Shown piece after piece: positions 38,749 through 47,956 of a stretch of DNA of 64,000 nucleotides. The translations under genes were made by a program, and so were the position numbers. The stretch is taken from positions 124,001 to 188,000 of the forward strand of contig JAVBXN010000012.1 in assembly GCA_030824515.1 (NCBI GenBank). The letters run 5' to 3'. Numbering within the stretch: position 1 is the stretch's first letter; every line of letters begins with the position of its first letter. The stretch is from Pelobacter sp. (GTDB taxonomy: Bacteria > Desulfobacterota > Desulfuromonadia > Geobacterales > Pseudopelobacteraceae). Under the pieces are notes generated by a model. The model made no database searches and was not told the origin of the DNA. It worked only from the letters and a program-made list of their open reading frames with translations.

Positions 38749-39995
38749 ATTTCGCTCCGCTTGCACCAAGTCGTTTTCAACCTGATAATTGCCCTGGTCC
38801 CTTTACCAGGCTCGCTTTCAAAGGCCAAGGCACCACCCTGTTCATTAACGATACTGTCGCTGATCGAAATCCCCAGACCAGTGCCACCGTCGTCATGGCG
38901 GGTCGAGAAGAACGGCTCCTTAAGTCGCGCAAGCGTTTCTGTATTCATCCCGCAACCCTGGTCGGCAACCACGACCACGACCTCACCATTCCCGCTGTCA
39001 AAGGAAGTGCTGACTACTACGGACTGGTCCCGGGCTGAAATGGCCTGCAGTGAATTGGCGATCAGATTGATCAGCACCTGCTCGATCTGTTGCATCGATC
39101 CGTGAACCGGAGGCAGATCGTTACCAGCTTCCAGCCTGAAAGCATCGGTCTGCCGGTGGATATGGTGGTCGAGCAACGCCACGGCGTTAGAGACCGCCCG
39201 GTTGATGTCAAATCCGGATGGACAGGCGTCAGCACCAGGCCGCGCATATTGCTTGAGCTGGCTGACAATCGTGTTGATCCGGCGCGAGCCGTCCGCCAGG
39301 CCGGCCAGGAGCCGTTCGGTAGTAACCGGTATTTCATCGAAAGGAAGACCGCTCAGGGTGAAATCGGGGTGCAGTTCGGCATGGGCGGCCAGCACAGGCA
39401 GGGCATCCCGCCAGATTTCCGTCAAAAGATCCGTATTGAAAGCGATATAGTTGTTGGGATTATTGATCTCGTGGGCGATGCCGGAGGCGAGCATGCCGAT
39501 CGAGGCCAGCTTGTGGGCCTGTATCAGGCGACTTTGCGTGACCTGGACCTGGCGGGTGCGCTCTTCAACCAGTTTTTCCAGATTCTGCTGATGGTCGCGG
39601 ACTTCGAGCAGCAGTCGTGCCCGATCCAACACGCGCTCCAACGTGATTTTCAACTCTTCGAAATTTATGATCGGCTTGCTGATATAGTCCCAGGCGCCCA
39701 GACTGAGAGCGCGGATCGCTTCATCCAGATCACCCAGGCCGGATACGACCACTATCGGCGTATAGGGCGCCTCGTCACGGACCGATTCCACCACAGCGAA
39801 TCCGTCCATTACCGGCATTCGCAGATCCGTCAAGACGACATCCGGCAATTCCCTGTGAAAGGTTTCCAGACCGATCAAACCGTTCTCCGCCATCAACACA
39901 CGATAGCCGACGTCATACAGATAGGCCGCGATCGAATCACGCACGTAGTATTCGTCATCTATTATCAGAATGGTTTTGGAAGGGGTATTATTCAT
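38745..39995 (-). CDS. Receiver-histidine kinase, partner of the NtrC-type regulator
   Basis: The 416-residue soluble protein has an N-terminal receiver (ILIIDDEYYVRDS, acceptor in VVLTDLRMPVMDG, Lys in YISKPI), a coiled-coil linker, a HisKA motif SGIAHEINNPNNYIAFN with H175, and a HATPase domain (LINLIANSLQAI, DQGCGMN, DGGTGLGISISDSIV). It has no membrane span, so it probably receives phosphate through its receiver from another kinase, likely the hybrid kinase encoded 23 bases upstream, and then feeds the overlapping NtrC-type regulator. This three-protein relay is inferred from gene order and domain logic. Confidence 0.92.
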   Translation of the reverse strand: MNNTPSKTILIIDDEYYVRDSIAAYLYDVGYRVLMAENGLIGLETFHRELPDVVLTDLRMPVMDGFAVVESVRDEAPYTPIVVVSGLGDLDEAIRALSLGAWDYISKPIINFEELKITLERVLDRARLLLEVRDHQQNLEKLVEERTRQVQVTQSRLIQAHKLASIGMLASGIAHEINNPNNYIAFNTDLLTEIWRDALPVLAAHAELHPDFTLSGLPFDEIPVTTERLLAGLADGSRRINTIVSQLKQYARPGADACPSGFDINRAVSNAVALLDHHIHRQTDAFRLEAGNDLPPVHGSMQQIEQVLINLIANSLQAISARDQSVVVSTSFDSGNGEVVVVVADQGCGMNTETLARLKEPFFSTRHDDGGTGLGISISDSIVNEQGGALAFESEPGKGTRAIIRLKTTWCKRSEI

Positions 39996-40018
39996 TGTGC
40001 TTTAATCCCTGAGAATAT

Positions 40019-41845
40019 TTACCTGTCGCCGACCTGCGCCAGCATCCTGTCAATACTGCCGTAGAGCTCCGATGTTGAAAACGGCTTGGAGATGAAACCG
40101 GCATCTCCGTTCATGGCGCCGTTCTTAAGCACCTCGTTACTGGTATAGCCCGACATGTATAATACCTTCAGACCGGGGATATGTTCACTGATCCGCCCGT
40201 ACAGTTGCGGGCCGTTCATCTGCGGCATAACCACGTCCGACAGCAGCAGATCGATCTTTTCCGCATGCAGAAGCGCAATGGCAATGGCATCCTCCGGCAT
40301 ATGGGCCGTCAGCACATGATAGCCCCTGTTCTCCAGGAGTTCACGGGTCATGTCCATTACCATTTCATTATCTTCCACCAGTAAAATGGTGGCATGACGG
40401 ATCCCGTTCTCAATCCCGGCCGGCTTTGTGACAAGGGCTCCGCTTTCATCACCCGCCGCAAGTGACAGATAGACCCGGAAGCTGGTGCCATGCCCCGGGA
40501 CACTCCTGGCATCAATGGCCCCCTCATGCTGCTTGACAATTCCGTAGACAGTAGAGAGTCCCAGTCCGGTACCGCGTCCAATGGCCTTGGTACTGAAGAA
40601 CGGCTCGAAAATATGCGGCAGGATCTCGTCGCTGATGCCGCAGCCGCTGTCAATAACGCTCAGCACCACATACCGTCCGGGAACAATGCCGGGATGCTGT
40701 TCGCAATATTCGTCATCAAGCATTACATTATCTGTCTCAATCAAAATTGAACCGTTGCCGTCGATTGCGTCCTGTGCGTTTACCGCCAGATTCAGCAGAA
40801 TCTGCTCGATCTGGGTGCGGTCGGCGAAGACAGGACAGTTGACGGCATTGAAAGAGGTGCGGATGGATATATTTTCACGAATGGTTCTGCGCAGAATATC
40901 ACTGAAAGAGCTGACGACCTCGTTCAGATCCAGTTGCTGCATCGCCAACACCTGCTTGCGGCTGAAGCTCAACAACTGCCTGACGAGATTCTTGGCCTTG
41001 ATCGCCGACTCCAGAATGGCCGAGGCCCGCTTGTGAATCGGATCCTCCTCCGCGAACGGCCTGCGGATCATTTCGGCATACACGAATATCGGGGCTAAAA
41101 TATTGTTAAAATCGTGTGCGATCCCCCCCGCCAACAGACCGATGCCCTCCATCTTCTGCTGCTGACGTATCTGCTCTTCAAGCTGTCGATGCTCCGAAAT
41201 ATCGCTGGCAAGACCAAGATAGCCGGTAATCTGACCGGCCTCATCCCTCATCGCTGTTATCCCGAGCCTGACGGCTACCGCTGTGCCATCCTTCCTGACA
41301 TAGGTCCAATCGCGCTCGTTCGACTCATCACGCCTGGAGAGGGTCACTAAAGCCTCAAATTCCTCGATATGTTCGTTAAACCGCCGTGACAGTTCACTGC
41401 TCCTGGCTGAAATCTCCTTGGGCAGATGGAACAGAAGCGGAGTCTGTTTGCCGATCAATTCATCGGCGTCGTAGCCGAGCATGATCTCGGCGGCCCGGTT
41501 GAAACTGGTGATGATTCCATCCGGTGTGGTGGAGATAATCGCGTATGCGGCATTGTCGAGAATGGCCTGCTGGAACCCGGACAGTTTTTTCAGCTGGGAG
41601 GTATGGAAGTTTATCTGCGAAACGTAGTGTTTGATAAGCAAGTAGAGCAGCAGGGCCGTGAGCGTGACAAACAGAAGCCCCTTGTAGGTGGAGATGCGGG
41701 TCAGCATGGCCGGATCATGCACCAGCCACCCCAGGACATTGTCGGAAAGAAGAATCCAGCCGCTGCCGAACAGGACATAGATCGCAACTATCCTGAGAGC
41801 ATAGATGCAGTAAACACCTTTGAATGAATACTTTCTGGTCACCAT
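40019..41845 (-). CDS. Membrane hybrid histidine kinase (PAS-HisKA-HATPase-REC)
   Basis: The 608-residue protein has two N-terminal membrane spans ([15 protein letters not shown] and [15 protein letters not shown]) around a periplasmic loop of about 30 residues, then a PAS domain (about 85-215). His[15 protein letters not shown] carries H244. The HATPase has DSGCGI and [13 protein letters not shown]. The C-terminal receiver has [13 protein letters not shown]. The kinase core resembles those of the two large hybrid kinases at 14414 and 26267. It is the first gene of the minus-strand signalling block, with 183 bases upstream including the ppiC terminator, so a promoter probably lies between 41846 and 41964. 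The small periplasmic loop suggests membrane or cytoplasmic sensing. Confidence 0.92.
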   Translation of the reverse strand: MVTRKYSFKGVYCIYALRIVAIYVLFGSGWILLSDNVLGWLVHDPAMLTRISTYKGLLFVTLTALLLYLLIKHYVSQINFHTSQLKKLSGFQQAILDNAAYAIISTTPDGIITSFNRAAEIMLGYDADELIGKQTPLLFHLPKEISARSSELSRRFNEHIEEFEALVTLSRRDESNERDWTYVRKDGTAVAVRLGITAMRDEAGQITGYLGLASDISEHRQLEEQIRQQQKMEGIGLLAGGIAHDFNNILAPIFVYAEMIRRPFAEEDPIHKRASAILESAIKAKNLVRQLLSFSRKQVLAMQQLDLNEVVSSFSDILRRTIRENISIRTSFNAVNCPVFADRTQIEQILLNLAVNAQDAIDGNGSILIETDNVMLDDEYCEQHPGIVPGRYVVLSVIDSGCGISDEILPHIFEPFFSTKAIGRGTGLGLSTVYGIVKQHEGAIDARSVPGHGTSFRVYLSLAAGDESGALVTKPAGIENGIRHATILLVEDNEMVMDMTRELLENRGYHVLTAHMPEDAIAIALLHAEKIDLLLSDVVMPQMNGPQLYGRISEHIPGLKVLYMSGYTSNEVLKNGAMNGDAGFISKPFSTSELYGSIDRMLAQVGDR

Positions 41846-41964
41846 ATTCTACGCAGTCCCTATCCGGTCCGAATCCACAAACCGGTTCCGACATTAACAT
41901 GATAAACAGATCCAGGCCACCAGATAACCGCTACAACCGTGACAATCGCACCGGAAGATTATGA

Positions 41965-41996
41965 AAACGGCCACCCGAAAACCGGAATGGCCGTTT
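41965..41996 (-). terminator. Intrinsic terminator of the PpiC-type gene
   Basis: A 9-bp perfect stem (AAACGGCCA and TGGCCGTTT) with a 14-base loop is followed on the minus strand by TTTTC. It lies 33 bases after the stop of the isomerase gene at 42029 and isolates that gene from the signalling block. Confidence 0.75.
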
Positions 41997-42028
41997 ATTA
42001 AAATCCGACAGGAGCGACCGTCCAGCGA

Positions 42029-43051
42029 CTATTTGAGCAGAATCTCCACCTTGGCGTTCTTTTTGGCTTCGGCGACATATTCCATCACGGCAGCATTGAT
42101 CTTCTGTCCCTTCAGGTATTCTTCGATTCGGGGCAGAGCGTCCTTGAAGGAAACCGATTCGGCCCCCTTCTTCTCGATCAGCTTGATGATGTGGTATCCG
42201 AACTGGGTTTCAACGACATCGCTGATCTCACCAGGTTTCATTGAAAATGCGGCCTGCTCGAAAGGCGGCACCATCTGACCCTTGCCGAAGAAGCCCAGGT
42301 CGCCCCCCTGCTGGCTGCTGGGGCAGGTTGAGTTTTCTTTTGCCAGAGCGGCAAAATCAGCGCCGCCGGCCAGATCCTTGCGGAGTTTCTCGGCCTTTTC
42401 GCGGGCCTTTTTCTTGTCATCGGCGGAAGCCTTGGCATCGACGCCGATCAGGATATGACTGGCCTTGACCGATTCGCTGCGGGTGAACTTATCCTGATTC
42501 TGATCGTAGAATTTGCGGGCGTCTTCCTCAGTCACCTTGATTTTAGGGACGATGTTAGTTTCGACAAACTTGGAGATCAACAGATCCCGGCGGGTGTATT
42601 CGCGCAGGTCTTTCTCGTTCATCTCCAGATCCTTGATCGCCTTGGCAAAGTCCTGCTCATTGGCAAAACGGGCCTTGCCCTGGGCCAGTTTCGCATCGAT
42701 CTGTTTGTCCAGATCCGTCACCTGAACCTTGGCGGCCGCCTGGTAGAGCAGTTCGGCCGACACCAGCTGTTCCAGGGCCTGTTTGTCCACCAAGGCCTGC
42801 TGTCCGGCAGGCGCGGCCTGGCCGCGCAGCAGAACCTTGGTGGCGCGACGCAACTCGACGGCATCAATCGAAACACCGTTGACCTTGGCCACCGCTCCCT
42901 GGATATCAGCCACGGGCGCAGTGACGGCAGTAGCGGTCACTGCATCCTTTTTCACTTCCGGTTCCGCGGCATACGCGAATGCTCCGCTTCCAACCAGCGC
43001 CGCCAATGCAAATCCTTTGAAAAACCATGTTGATAAATTGATCTTAGGCAT
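42029..43051 (-). CDS. Exported PpiC/parvulin-type peptidyl-prolyl isomerase
   Basis: The 340-residue protein starts with a signal peptide (FFKGFALAALVGSGAFAYAA, cleavage after AYA). A SurA_N-like helical region follows (VAKVNGVSIDAVELRRATK, LEQLVSAELLYQAA), then a parvulin domain with VKASHILIGVDAKAS, FAALAKENSTCPSSQQGGDLG and FETQFGYH-like ending VVETQFGYHIIKLI. It should act as a periplasmic folding chaperone or isomerase for exported proteins. ATG 43051 has AAGGAG ten bases upstream; a longer reading of 30 more residues lacks a ribosome site and hides the signal peptide. It is divergent from the CheY gene at 43233 and ends at its own terminator. Confidence 0.92.
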   Translation of the reverse strand: MPKINLSTWFFKGFALAALVGSGAFAYAAEPEVKKDAVTATAVTAPVADIQGAVAKVNGVSIDAVELRRATKVLLRGQAAPAGQQALVDKQALEQLVSAELLYQAAAKVQVTDLDKQIDAKLAQGKARFANEQDFAKAIKDLEMNEKDLREYTRRDLLISKFVETNIVPKIKVTEEDARKFYDQNQDKFTRSESVKASHILIGVDAKASADDKKKAREKAEKLRKDLAGGADFAALAKENSTCPSSQQGGDLGFFGKGQMVPPFEQAAFSMKPGEISDVVETQFGYHIIKLIEKKGAESVSFKDALPRIEEYLKGQKINAAVMEYVAEAKKNAKVEILLK

Positions 43052-43126
43052 TTGTACAGATCTCCTTGAATAAAATTTTAGCGACTGTATCACAATTAAT
43101 GCCGCCATGAAAAGCCAAACATACTT

Positions 43127-43155
43127 TTGACATTTCATCATGTTTCAGATACATT
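43127..43155 (+). promoter_or_regulatory. Sigma-70-type promoter of the cheY-cheX pair
   Basis: TTGACA (43127-43132), a full -35 consensus match, is followed after 17 bases by TACATT (43150-43155), four of six -10 positions. It lies about 78 bases upstream of ATG 43233 in the divergent intergenic region. Confidence 0.6.
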
Positions 43156-43232
43156 CGCCCCAGATTGGCGCTAAACACCCGTAACCGGCCCGGCCGGACA
43201 CGATGCACGGTTATACAGGAGGAATAGTGGAT

Positions 43233-43592
43233 ATGAAGAAGGTACTGGTAGTTGATGACAGCCTTTCAGTTGTTCGCCAGCTTGAAAAAATAATCAGTGA
43301 GTCCGGTGACTTTGTATGTGTCGGGCACGCCAAGAACGGCGCCGAAGCGATCAAGATGAACCATTCCGAAAACCCGGACATCATCTGCATGGATATGAAC
43401 ATGCCCGGCATGGATGGTCTTACGGCTCTGAGAACCCTCTCCGTAATGGACAAGGAAGTCAAGGTCGTGATGGTGACATCGCTGGGTGGAGTCGGTGACA
43501 AGTTCACCGAGGCGCTGAAGTTGGGCGCAAAGAACGTTATTTCAAAGCCGTTTGAGACTGACAACGTGCTGCGAATTCTGCGCGAGCTCTGA
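43233..43592 (+). CDS. CheY-type response regulator
   Basis: The 119-residue protein is a lone receiver: KKVLVVDDSLSVV, acceptor in PDIICMDMNMPGMDGL, Thr in VMVTSL and Lys in NVISKPF. AGGAGG lies upstream, with ATG 43233 the likely start (a GTG six bases earlier is possible). It is transcribed with the CheX fusion gene 101 bases downstream. Because CheX proteins dephosphorylate CheY-P, this receiver is the natural substrate of its neighbour. It is the best candidate for the output CheY of the che operon, which has none between its core genes. Confidence 0.93.
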   Translation: MKKVLVVDDSLSVVRQLEKIISESGDFVCVGHAKNGAEAIKMNHSENPDIICMDMNMPGMDGLTALRTLSVMDKEVKVVMVTSLGGVGDKFTEALKLGAKNVISKPFETDNVLRILREL

Positions 43593-43693
43593 TCTGTACG
43601 GTCGAAAGTACCGGCCCTGAAACACATGTTATTTTGAGCAGACTTCAGAAGATCTAATTCCAGGCTTTCCAGCAGTGACAAGGAGTTGCAGAC

Positions 43694-44560
43694 ATGGCGG
43701 TTAAATTTTTCGGACAGTTTCTCGTGGAGCAGGGCATTGTATCCAGAGATGCCCTGGTCAACGCAATCGAGCTTCAGGACCAGAAGAACCTCAAACTGGG
43801 TGAAATGGCCGTATCGATGGGCTACATCACCCAGGCCGAAATCGAGCGGGCTCACAACGCCCAGATGTCCAAGGACATGAAACTGGGTGACATGCTGGTT
43901 GAAATGGGTTTCCTGACGCTTACCCAACTGAATGATGTCATCATCAGGCAGAAGAACACCCATCTGTATATCGGAGAGGCTCTGGTTCAGGTCGGAGCCA
44001 TCAGCAGTGAAAACCTTCAGCAGCATCTGGCGGATTTCAAGGCCGACCAGGCCAAGTATGTATCCGACGGAATCGAGCTGCCGGCCAACATTGCCAACAG
44101 CAATATCTGGGAAATGACGGCCGACCTGACCTACAAGATGATCACCCGTGTGCTTGACCTGCAGTTCCGACCGGGAAAATGCGTCCGGTCCGAAGTGATC
44201 GCCCCCAACTTCATGATGGCGGCCATGGATTTCAGCGGAGACCTGGAGGCGCGTTACCTGATCTCGGTTTCCGAAGGACTGCAGCAATCCATAGCCAAAG
44301 CAATCCTGCGTGAAGAATCGGTTGAGGACGAACCGTCGGAAATCCTGGAAGACACGGTGATGGAGTTCGTCAACGTGGTCTGCGGCAACGTGGCCGCCAA
44401 GGCTTCCCAGATGGGCGTGATACTGAACATCAACCCGCCGGTCACGATCCATCCCCCAGCAACCGGGCTGCCGGTTCCAGAAGGGCACACGGCGCTCTCT
44501 TTTCCGATACATATCGGCGATGGAGACCAGATGGAAATGATCCTGCTGATAAAGAACTGA
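43694..44560 (+). CDS. CheX-type phosphatase fused to MshEN-like repeats
   Basis: The 288-residue protein has two parts. Residues 1-115 are four repeats of about 28-30 residues, such as KLGEMAVSMGYITQAEIERA and KLGDMLVEMGFLTLTQLNDV, matching the pattern 'RLGxxLVxxGxIoxxxLxxALxxQ' of MshEN (GspE N-terminal) domains, many of which bind c-di-GMP. Residues 130-288 form a CheX-like domain with the catalytic pair E224 and N227 in EDTVMEFVNVVCGN. CheX removes phosphate from CheY-P. The fusion suggests c-di-GMP-tuned dephosphorylation of the CheY encoded just upstream; the binding is inference, since the usual Arg of the motif is Lys, Phe or Tyr here. AAGGAG lies before ATG 43694, and a bidirectional terminator follows. 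Confidence 0.85.
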   Translation: MAVKFFGQFLVEQGIVSRDALVNAIELQDQKNLKLGEMAVSMGYITQAEIERAHNAQMSKDMKLGDMLVEMGFLTLTQLNDVIIRQKNTHLYIGEALVQVGAISSENLQQHLADFKADQAKYVSDGIELPANIANSNIWEMTADLTYKMITRVLDLQFRPGKCVRSEVIAPNFMMAAMDFSGDLEARYLISVSEGLQQSIAKAILREESVEDEPSEILEDTVMEFVNVVCGNVAAKASQMGVILNINPPVTIHPPATGLPVPEGHTALSFPIHIGDGDQMEMILLIKN

Positions 44561-44579
44561 TTTTCAATGAATTATGCAA

Positions 44580-44614
44580 AAAGGCATCCTCACGAACGAG
44601 GGTGCCTTTTTTTT
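44580..44614. terminator. Bidirectional intrinsic terminator
   Basis: AAAGGCATCCTC and GAGGGTGCCTTT form a stem with a 6-base loop, flanked by eight or more T on the plus strand and a T run on the minus strand. It separates the CheX gene (ending 44560) from the convergent methyltransferase gene (ending 44650). Confidence 0.85.
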
Positions 44615-44649
44615 GTGATTGCAGGTTTATTTCCGGTATCATCCCCGCA

Positions 44650-45357
44650 CTACCGCCACACCTCATCGGTATACTCACCCTGCATATCCCTGACTAACAG
44701 CGGCGACTCGATCACCGGGGCGCTGCGCCGCCCCTTGGCGAGTTCGGCCATGAACATGGTGGCCGGAGATTCGGCGTTATTGTGGATCATCCGCAGCCGC
44801 AGGACCGACAGCTTCATCTGGACCGCCAGCGCCATGAACTCGGCCAGCCGCGACGGCAGTTGGATGAAACAGATCCTGCCCGAGGGCTTGACCAGATACT
44901 TGGCGGCAGCCAGGAAATCCGCCAGTCCAGCCGACGTTTCATGCCGGGCGGCATCACGCCCAGCCAGCGGGCTGATCCTGCCGCTTTGGGGTATGCGGTA
45001 GGGAGGGTTTGATACAACCAGGTCAAAGGTCGAGTCAGGGTGGCTTCCGCGCAGGTCAATCACGTCCCCGGCCTGTACCGAGACACGGTCAGCAAGGGCG
45101 TTGTGACTGATATTTCGCTCAACCAGTTCCGCCATGTCATGATTTTTTTCAATTGCCACAACCGAAGCTTCCGGGTTGACCCGGGCCAGTACCAGCGAAA
45201 TGATTCCGCAACCCGCACCCAGGTCGGCGATACGCCCCTCCGGCTTCACTAAAGCGCAGAAGCGCGCCAGAAGCAGGGCATCCAGCGAGTAGCGATAACC
45301 ATGCCGGGGCTGGAAAAGCCGCAGCTCAAACAGCTTCAAGTCATCCTGAGTCAGCAC
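44650..45357 (-). CDS. TrmN6/YfiC-like tRNA1(Val) adenine-N6 methyltransferase candidate
   Basis: The 235-residue protein is a class I SAM methyltransferase. SAM motif I is ADLGAGCGIISLVLAR (about 44-59). The N6-adenine signature is NPPY at 117-120, followed by RIPQSGRISPLAGRDAARHE, typical of the YfiC/TrmN6 group that methylates A37 of tRNA-Val1. The N-terminal LFQPRHGYRYSLDALLLARF is a family hallmark. It is encoded alone between a bidirectional terminator and a repeat-bearing gap. The substrate assignment is by family resemblance only; related enzymes can act on other nucleic acids. Confidence 0.85.
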   Translation of the reverse strand: MLTQDDLKLFELRLFQPRHGYRYSLDALLLARFCALVKPEGRIADLGAGCGIISLVLARVNPEASVVAIEKNHDMAELVERNISHNALADRVSVQAGDVIDLRGSHPDSTFDLVVSNPPYRIPQSGRISPLAGRDAARHETSAGLADFLAAAKYLVKPSGRICFIQLPSRLAEFMALAVQMKLSVLRLRMIHNNAESPATMFMAELAKGRRSAPVIESPLLVRDMQGEYTDEVWR

Positions 45358-45413
45358 GGATCACCCCTTCGACTGACTTCGATTCCGCTCATCTCTCAAT
45401 CCTCAAAAACTCA

Positions 45414-45517
45414 GTTAACCGCCGATAAAAACAGATACACGCCGATAAATCAAAGGCTGTGAATCGATAGTAGTTCTTGGGTTTCTCGGCGTGTTTCGGC
45501 GTATTCGGCGGTTAAAC
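45414..45517. repeat. Imperfect long inverted repeat at the end of the YfhO-type gene
   Basis: The left arm begins GTTAACCGCCGA (45414) and continues through ACACGCCGATAAA. The right arm, read in reverse complement, begins GTTTAACCGCCGAATACGCC and continues ACACGCCGAGAAA. The arms match over about 30 bases with small gaps and are separated by about 35 bases. The TAA stop of the YfhO-type gene (45512-45514) is inside the right arm. It may be a genome-dispersed palindromic repeat that also ends transcription. Confidence 0.6.
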
Positions 45518-47938
45518 AGCCTTTTCCTGGTTTATCCTCCTGCGCCGCAGGAGCCACTCGCGCAGCAGCATTCCCGCAAAGGCGGCAAACGAGCCCAACG
45601 TCAGATATTTGCCGATCTTGAACGGCAGCGGATCAAAGCGGAATTCAACCCGGTGCGAACCGGGCATCAGGTAAACACCGCGCAGCACATGATTTACCGG
45701 CACGTTTTCAACGGCAGTGCCGTCAACAAAAGAGCGCCACCCCTTGAAGTATTTGTCTCCGATTACAAGCAGCGCCGGAGCGGATACGCGGGCCTCGACT
45801 ATGATATTATCCGATTCGTAGCGAGTTACCGTTACGCTGCCCGGGATCTGGCGCGGCGAACCGTCATAGATGCCGACAGGAATGGGGGGCGGCGATTCCA
45901 CCATGCCGAAACGGGCCGGAGCAAACTGGGGATGATTCAACAGCCCACGGCGTTTGTCGCTGTTCGGTTCAACCACTACCGACGGCACCAGCCAGGCTTT
46001 GGGCAGCACAGTCCGGTTCTCCAGCAGCAGTTGTTTTCCATCCAATGTGCGGTAAACGACTACATAGCGATCTCCCAGCTGTCCTTTTTCCTGCAGGTAC
46101 TGTTCGGCCGGCATCACCAGGTAGCGCACGTTAAGCATGTCCGGTACGGCGCTGGTAATGGAAAACTGTTCCAACAGTTCCTGCCAGCGCCTCAGCTGTA
46201 CCGGGTTGGAGGTATACAGCACCGGAATCTTCTGACTGACATAGCGCATCGGATCTTCTTCGGTCAGCGGCGCTACCCGGTACTCCTTGGACATGGGCGT
46301 AAGCTGCCGCATGATTTCGGTCTTAACAGCCAAATCACGGCGCGGCGCTGGCTGCAGCAACATGAATAGGGAGTTGATCCGTCCGATATCGACCAGATAG
46401 AGCAGCACCAGCGGGATCACAACAAATAGCGCGCGGCGACCGGGACGCGGCAGGAAGCGCAGCGCCAGCCAGTGGATCAGTACCACGATAGCCGCCAACC
46501 CGGTTTCGTTGACCAGATTGTTCCAACGCCGTTCCACCAGCGCCGGTCCCTGTTCATAGCGCGTCGGCTGGTAGATCTGCTCACCGAAGAGCCTCAGCCA
46601 GAAATCCTTGGCGGCTATCTCGGACAGGTAAAGTAAAGCTACCGCTCCGGCCAGGCCGGCCACCCACCAAAGGTATCTGCGGAATGCTTTTGTTGCCCGC
46701 AGTTCTTCGTCCAGCAGGCAGTCAAGCCCGCGAGCAGCCAGAAATGCCAGCCCCAACAGCGGAATTATCATCATCATCTTGGGAACCCGGAAATGGCTGA
46801 TACCGGGGAAATATTCGAACAGCATCCAGTAAAACGGGGTGTATTTGCCGAACGAAAACAGCAGGCCGGCAACAATTCCCGCCAGCGCCAGCCAGGCAAA
46901 GCGGTCCCGCTTGAACATCAGCGCCAGCGGCAGCAGCAGCCAGGGCAACAGCCCCATGTAATCGCTGGTCTGGGTGAAGAACATTCTTCCCCAGTAATAT
47001 GATCCGATTGCATCTGTGTTCCCACCGCCCTCTTCGCGTGAAAGCCCGAAGAAACCGGGTATCACAAACGAGACCAGTTCCTCTGGAGGCAAGGACCAGG
47101 ACATGGCCTCCTCCACCTGCATGCCGCCGCTGCTGCTTCCCGCTCCGCCCCCCCTGGTCGATTCGGTAGACCAGGATGCGAGCGGCATCAGCGAAATCGC
47201 CACCGTAGACAGGAAAAAGAACAGCAGGGTCATGTTGAGTGCGAGCATGCGCAGGGTTGACCGACGCCCGTTTTCATCCAGCACGACCATCACACTGCGG
47301 ACGATGCCATATACACCCAGCGCCAGACAGGTGTAATAGGCGATCTGCCAGTGCATGTTGAAAAACTGGAAGGCCAGTGCAACGGCACAGGCCATGAACC
47401 ATATCAGTGCGCGTTTTGCCCTGAAACCGCGTTCCAGCAGGTAAAAAGCCCAGGGTGCGAAGCTGATTGTGGCGATTTTCTGCACATGCCCGGCATTGAT
47501 CAACGTAGCGATTTCAGGTGCGGCGGCAAAGACGAGGCCACCCAGGAACGAGGCGGACGCACTGCAGCCGATGGTCCGGCAGAGGAAAAAAGTGCCGGCG
47601 CCACCGATAAACAGGTGAAAGACGATGAACCAGGCGATATTGGCCGGTTCCGGAATCAGCCAGAACATCATGGTTCTGTACAGCAGGAATTGCAGTGACG
47701 CCAGGCCGCCGTTGTCGGTTGTGCCGGAATTTATGTACAGGTCCCAGCCAGCCTTCAGCTTGATATTGAAGAGTTCGCCCGGCGACAGTTCCTTGAACTG
47801 CTTGACCATCCAGTAGAATTCGTTGGTGATGTCGGGGGCGCGGATGATCTGGTCGGTAAAGAGTATCTTGCTGAAGACAAGCACAAGAGCGCCCGCCAGC
47901 AGCGCCAGACAGAGTATGTTTTTTTTACGTTCCGTCAT
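45512..47938 (-). CDS. YfhO-family polytopic membrane protein
   Basis: The 808-residue protein has about 12 hydrophobic segments (for example LCLALLAGALVLVFSKILF, FLGGLVFAAAPEIATLI, MIIPLLGLAFLAARGL) and a soluble C-terminal part with LENRTVLPKAWLV and FKGWRSFVDGTAVENVPVNHVLRGVYLMPGSH, the typical YfhO ending, followed by a last membrane span. YfhO-like proteins are GT-C-fold relatives suspected to glycosylate cell-wall or lipid acceptors. Early acidic motifs at the first loop (RAPDITNEFY) would be the catalytic site of such a transferase. It is the last gene of the polysaccharide locus on this strand, so a role in modifying or extending that glycan is plausible. AAGGA precedes ATG 47938. Confidence 0.85.
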   Translation of the reverse strand: MTERKKNILCLALLAGALVLVFSKILFTDQIIRAPDITNEFYWMVKQFKELSPGELFNIKLKAGWDLYINSGTTDNGGLASLQFLLYRTMMFWLIPEPANIAWFIVFHLFIGGAGTFFLCRTIGCSASASFLGGLVFAAAPEIATLINAGHVQKIATISFAPWAFYLLERGFRAKRALIWFMACAVALAFQFFNMHWQIAYYTCLALGVYGIVRSVMVVLDENGRRSTLRMLALNMTLLFFFLSTVAISLMPLASWSTESTRGGGAGSSSGGMQVEEAMSWSLPPEELVSFVIPGFFGLSREEGGGNTDAIGSYYWGRMFFTQTSDYMGLLPWLLLPLALMFKRDRFAWLALAGIVAGLLFSFGKYTPFYWMLFEYFPGISHFRVPKMMMIIPLLGLAFLAARGLDCLLDEELRATKAFRRYLWWVAGLAGAVALLYLSEIAAKDFWLRLFGEQIYQPTRYEQGPALVERRWNNLVNETGLAAIVVLIHWLALRFLPRPGRRALFVVIPLVLLYLVDIGRINSLFMLLQPAPRRDLAVKTEIMRQLTPMSKEYRVAPLTEEDPMRYVSQKIPVLYTSNPVQLRRWQELLEQFSITSAVPDMLNVRYLVMPAEQYLQEKGQLGDRYVVVYRTLDGKQLLLENRTVLPKAWLVPSVVVEPNSDKRRGLLNHPQFAPARFGMVESPPPIPVGIYDGSPRQIPGSVTVTRYESDNIIVEARVSAPALLVIGDKYFKGWRSFVDGTAVENVPVNHVLRGVYLMPGSHRVEFRFDPLPFKIGKYLTLGSFAAFAGMLLREWLLRRRRINQEKAV

Positions 47939-47956
47939 GATTAAACGTCCTTTTCC

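Noticed and set aside
43211-44512. Minus-strand open frame of 433 codons
   Set aside because: Antisense to the CheY and CheX genes, which have promoter, ribosome sites and clear motifs.
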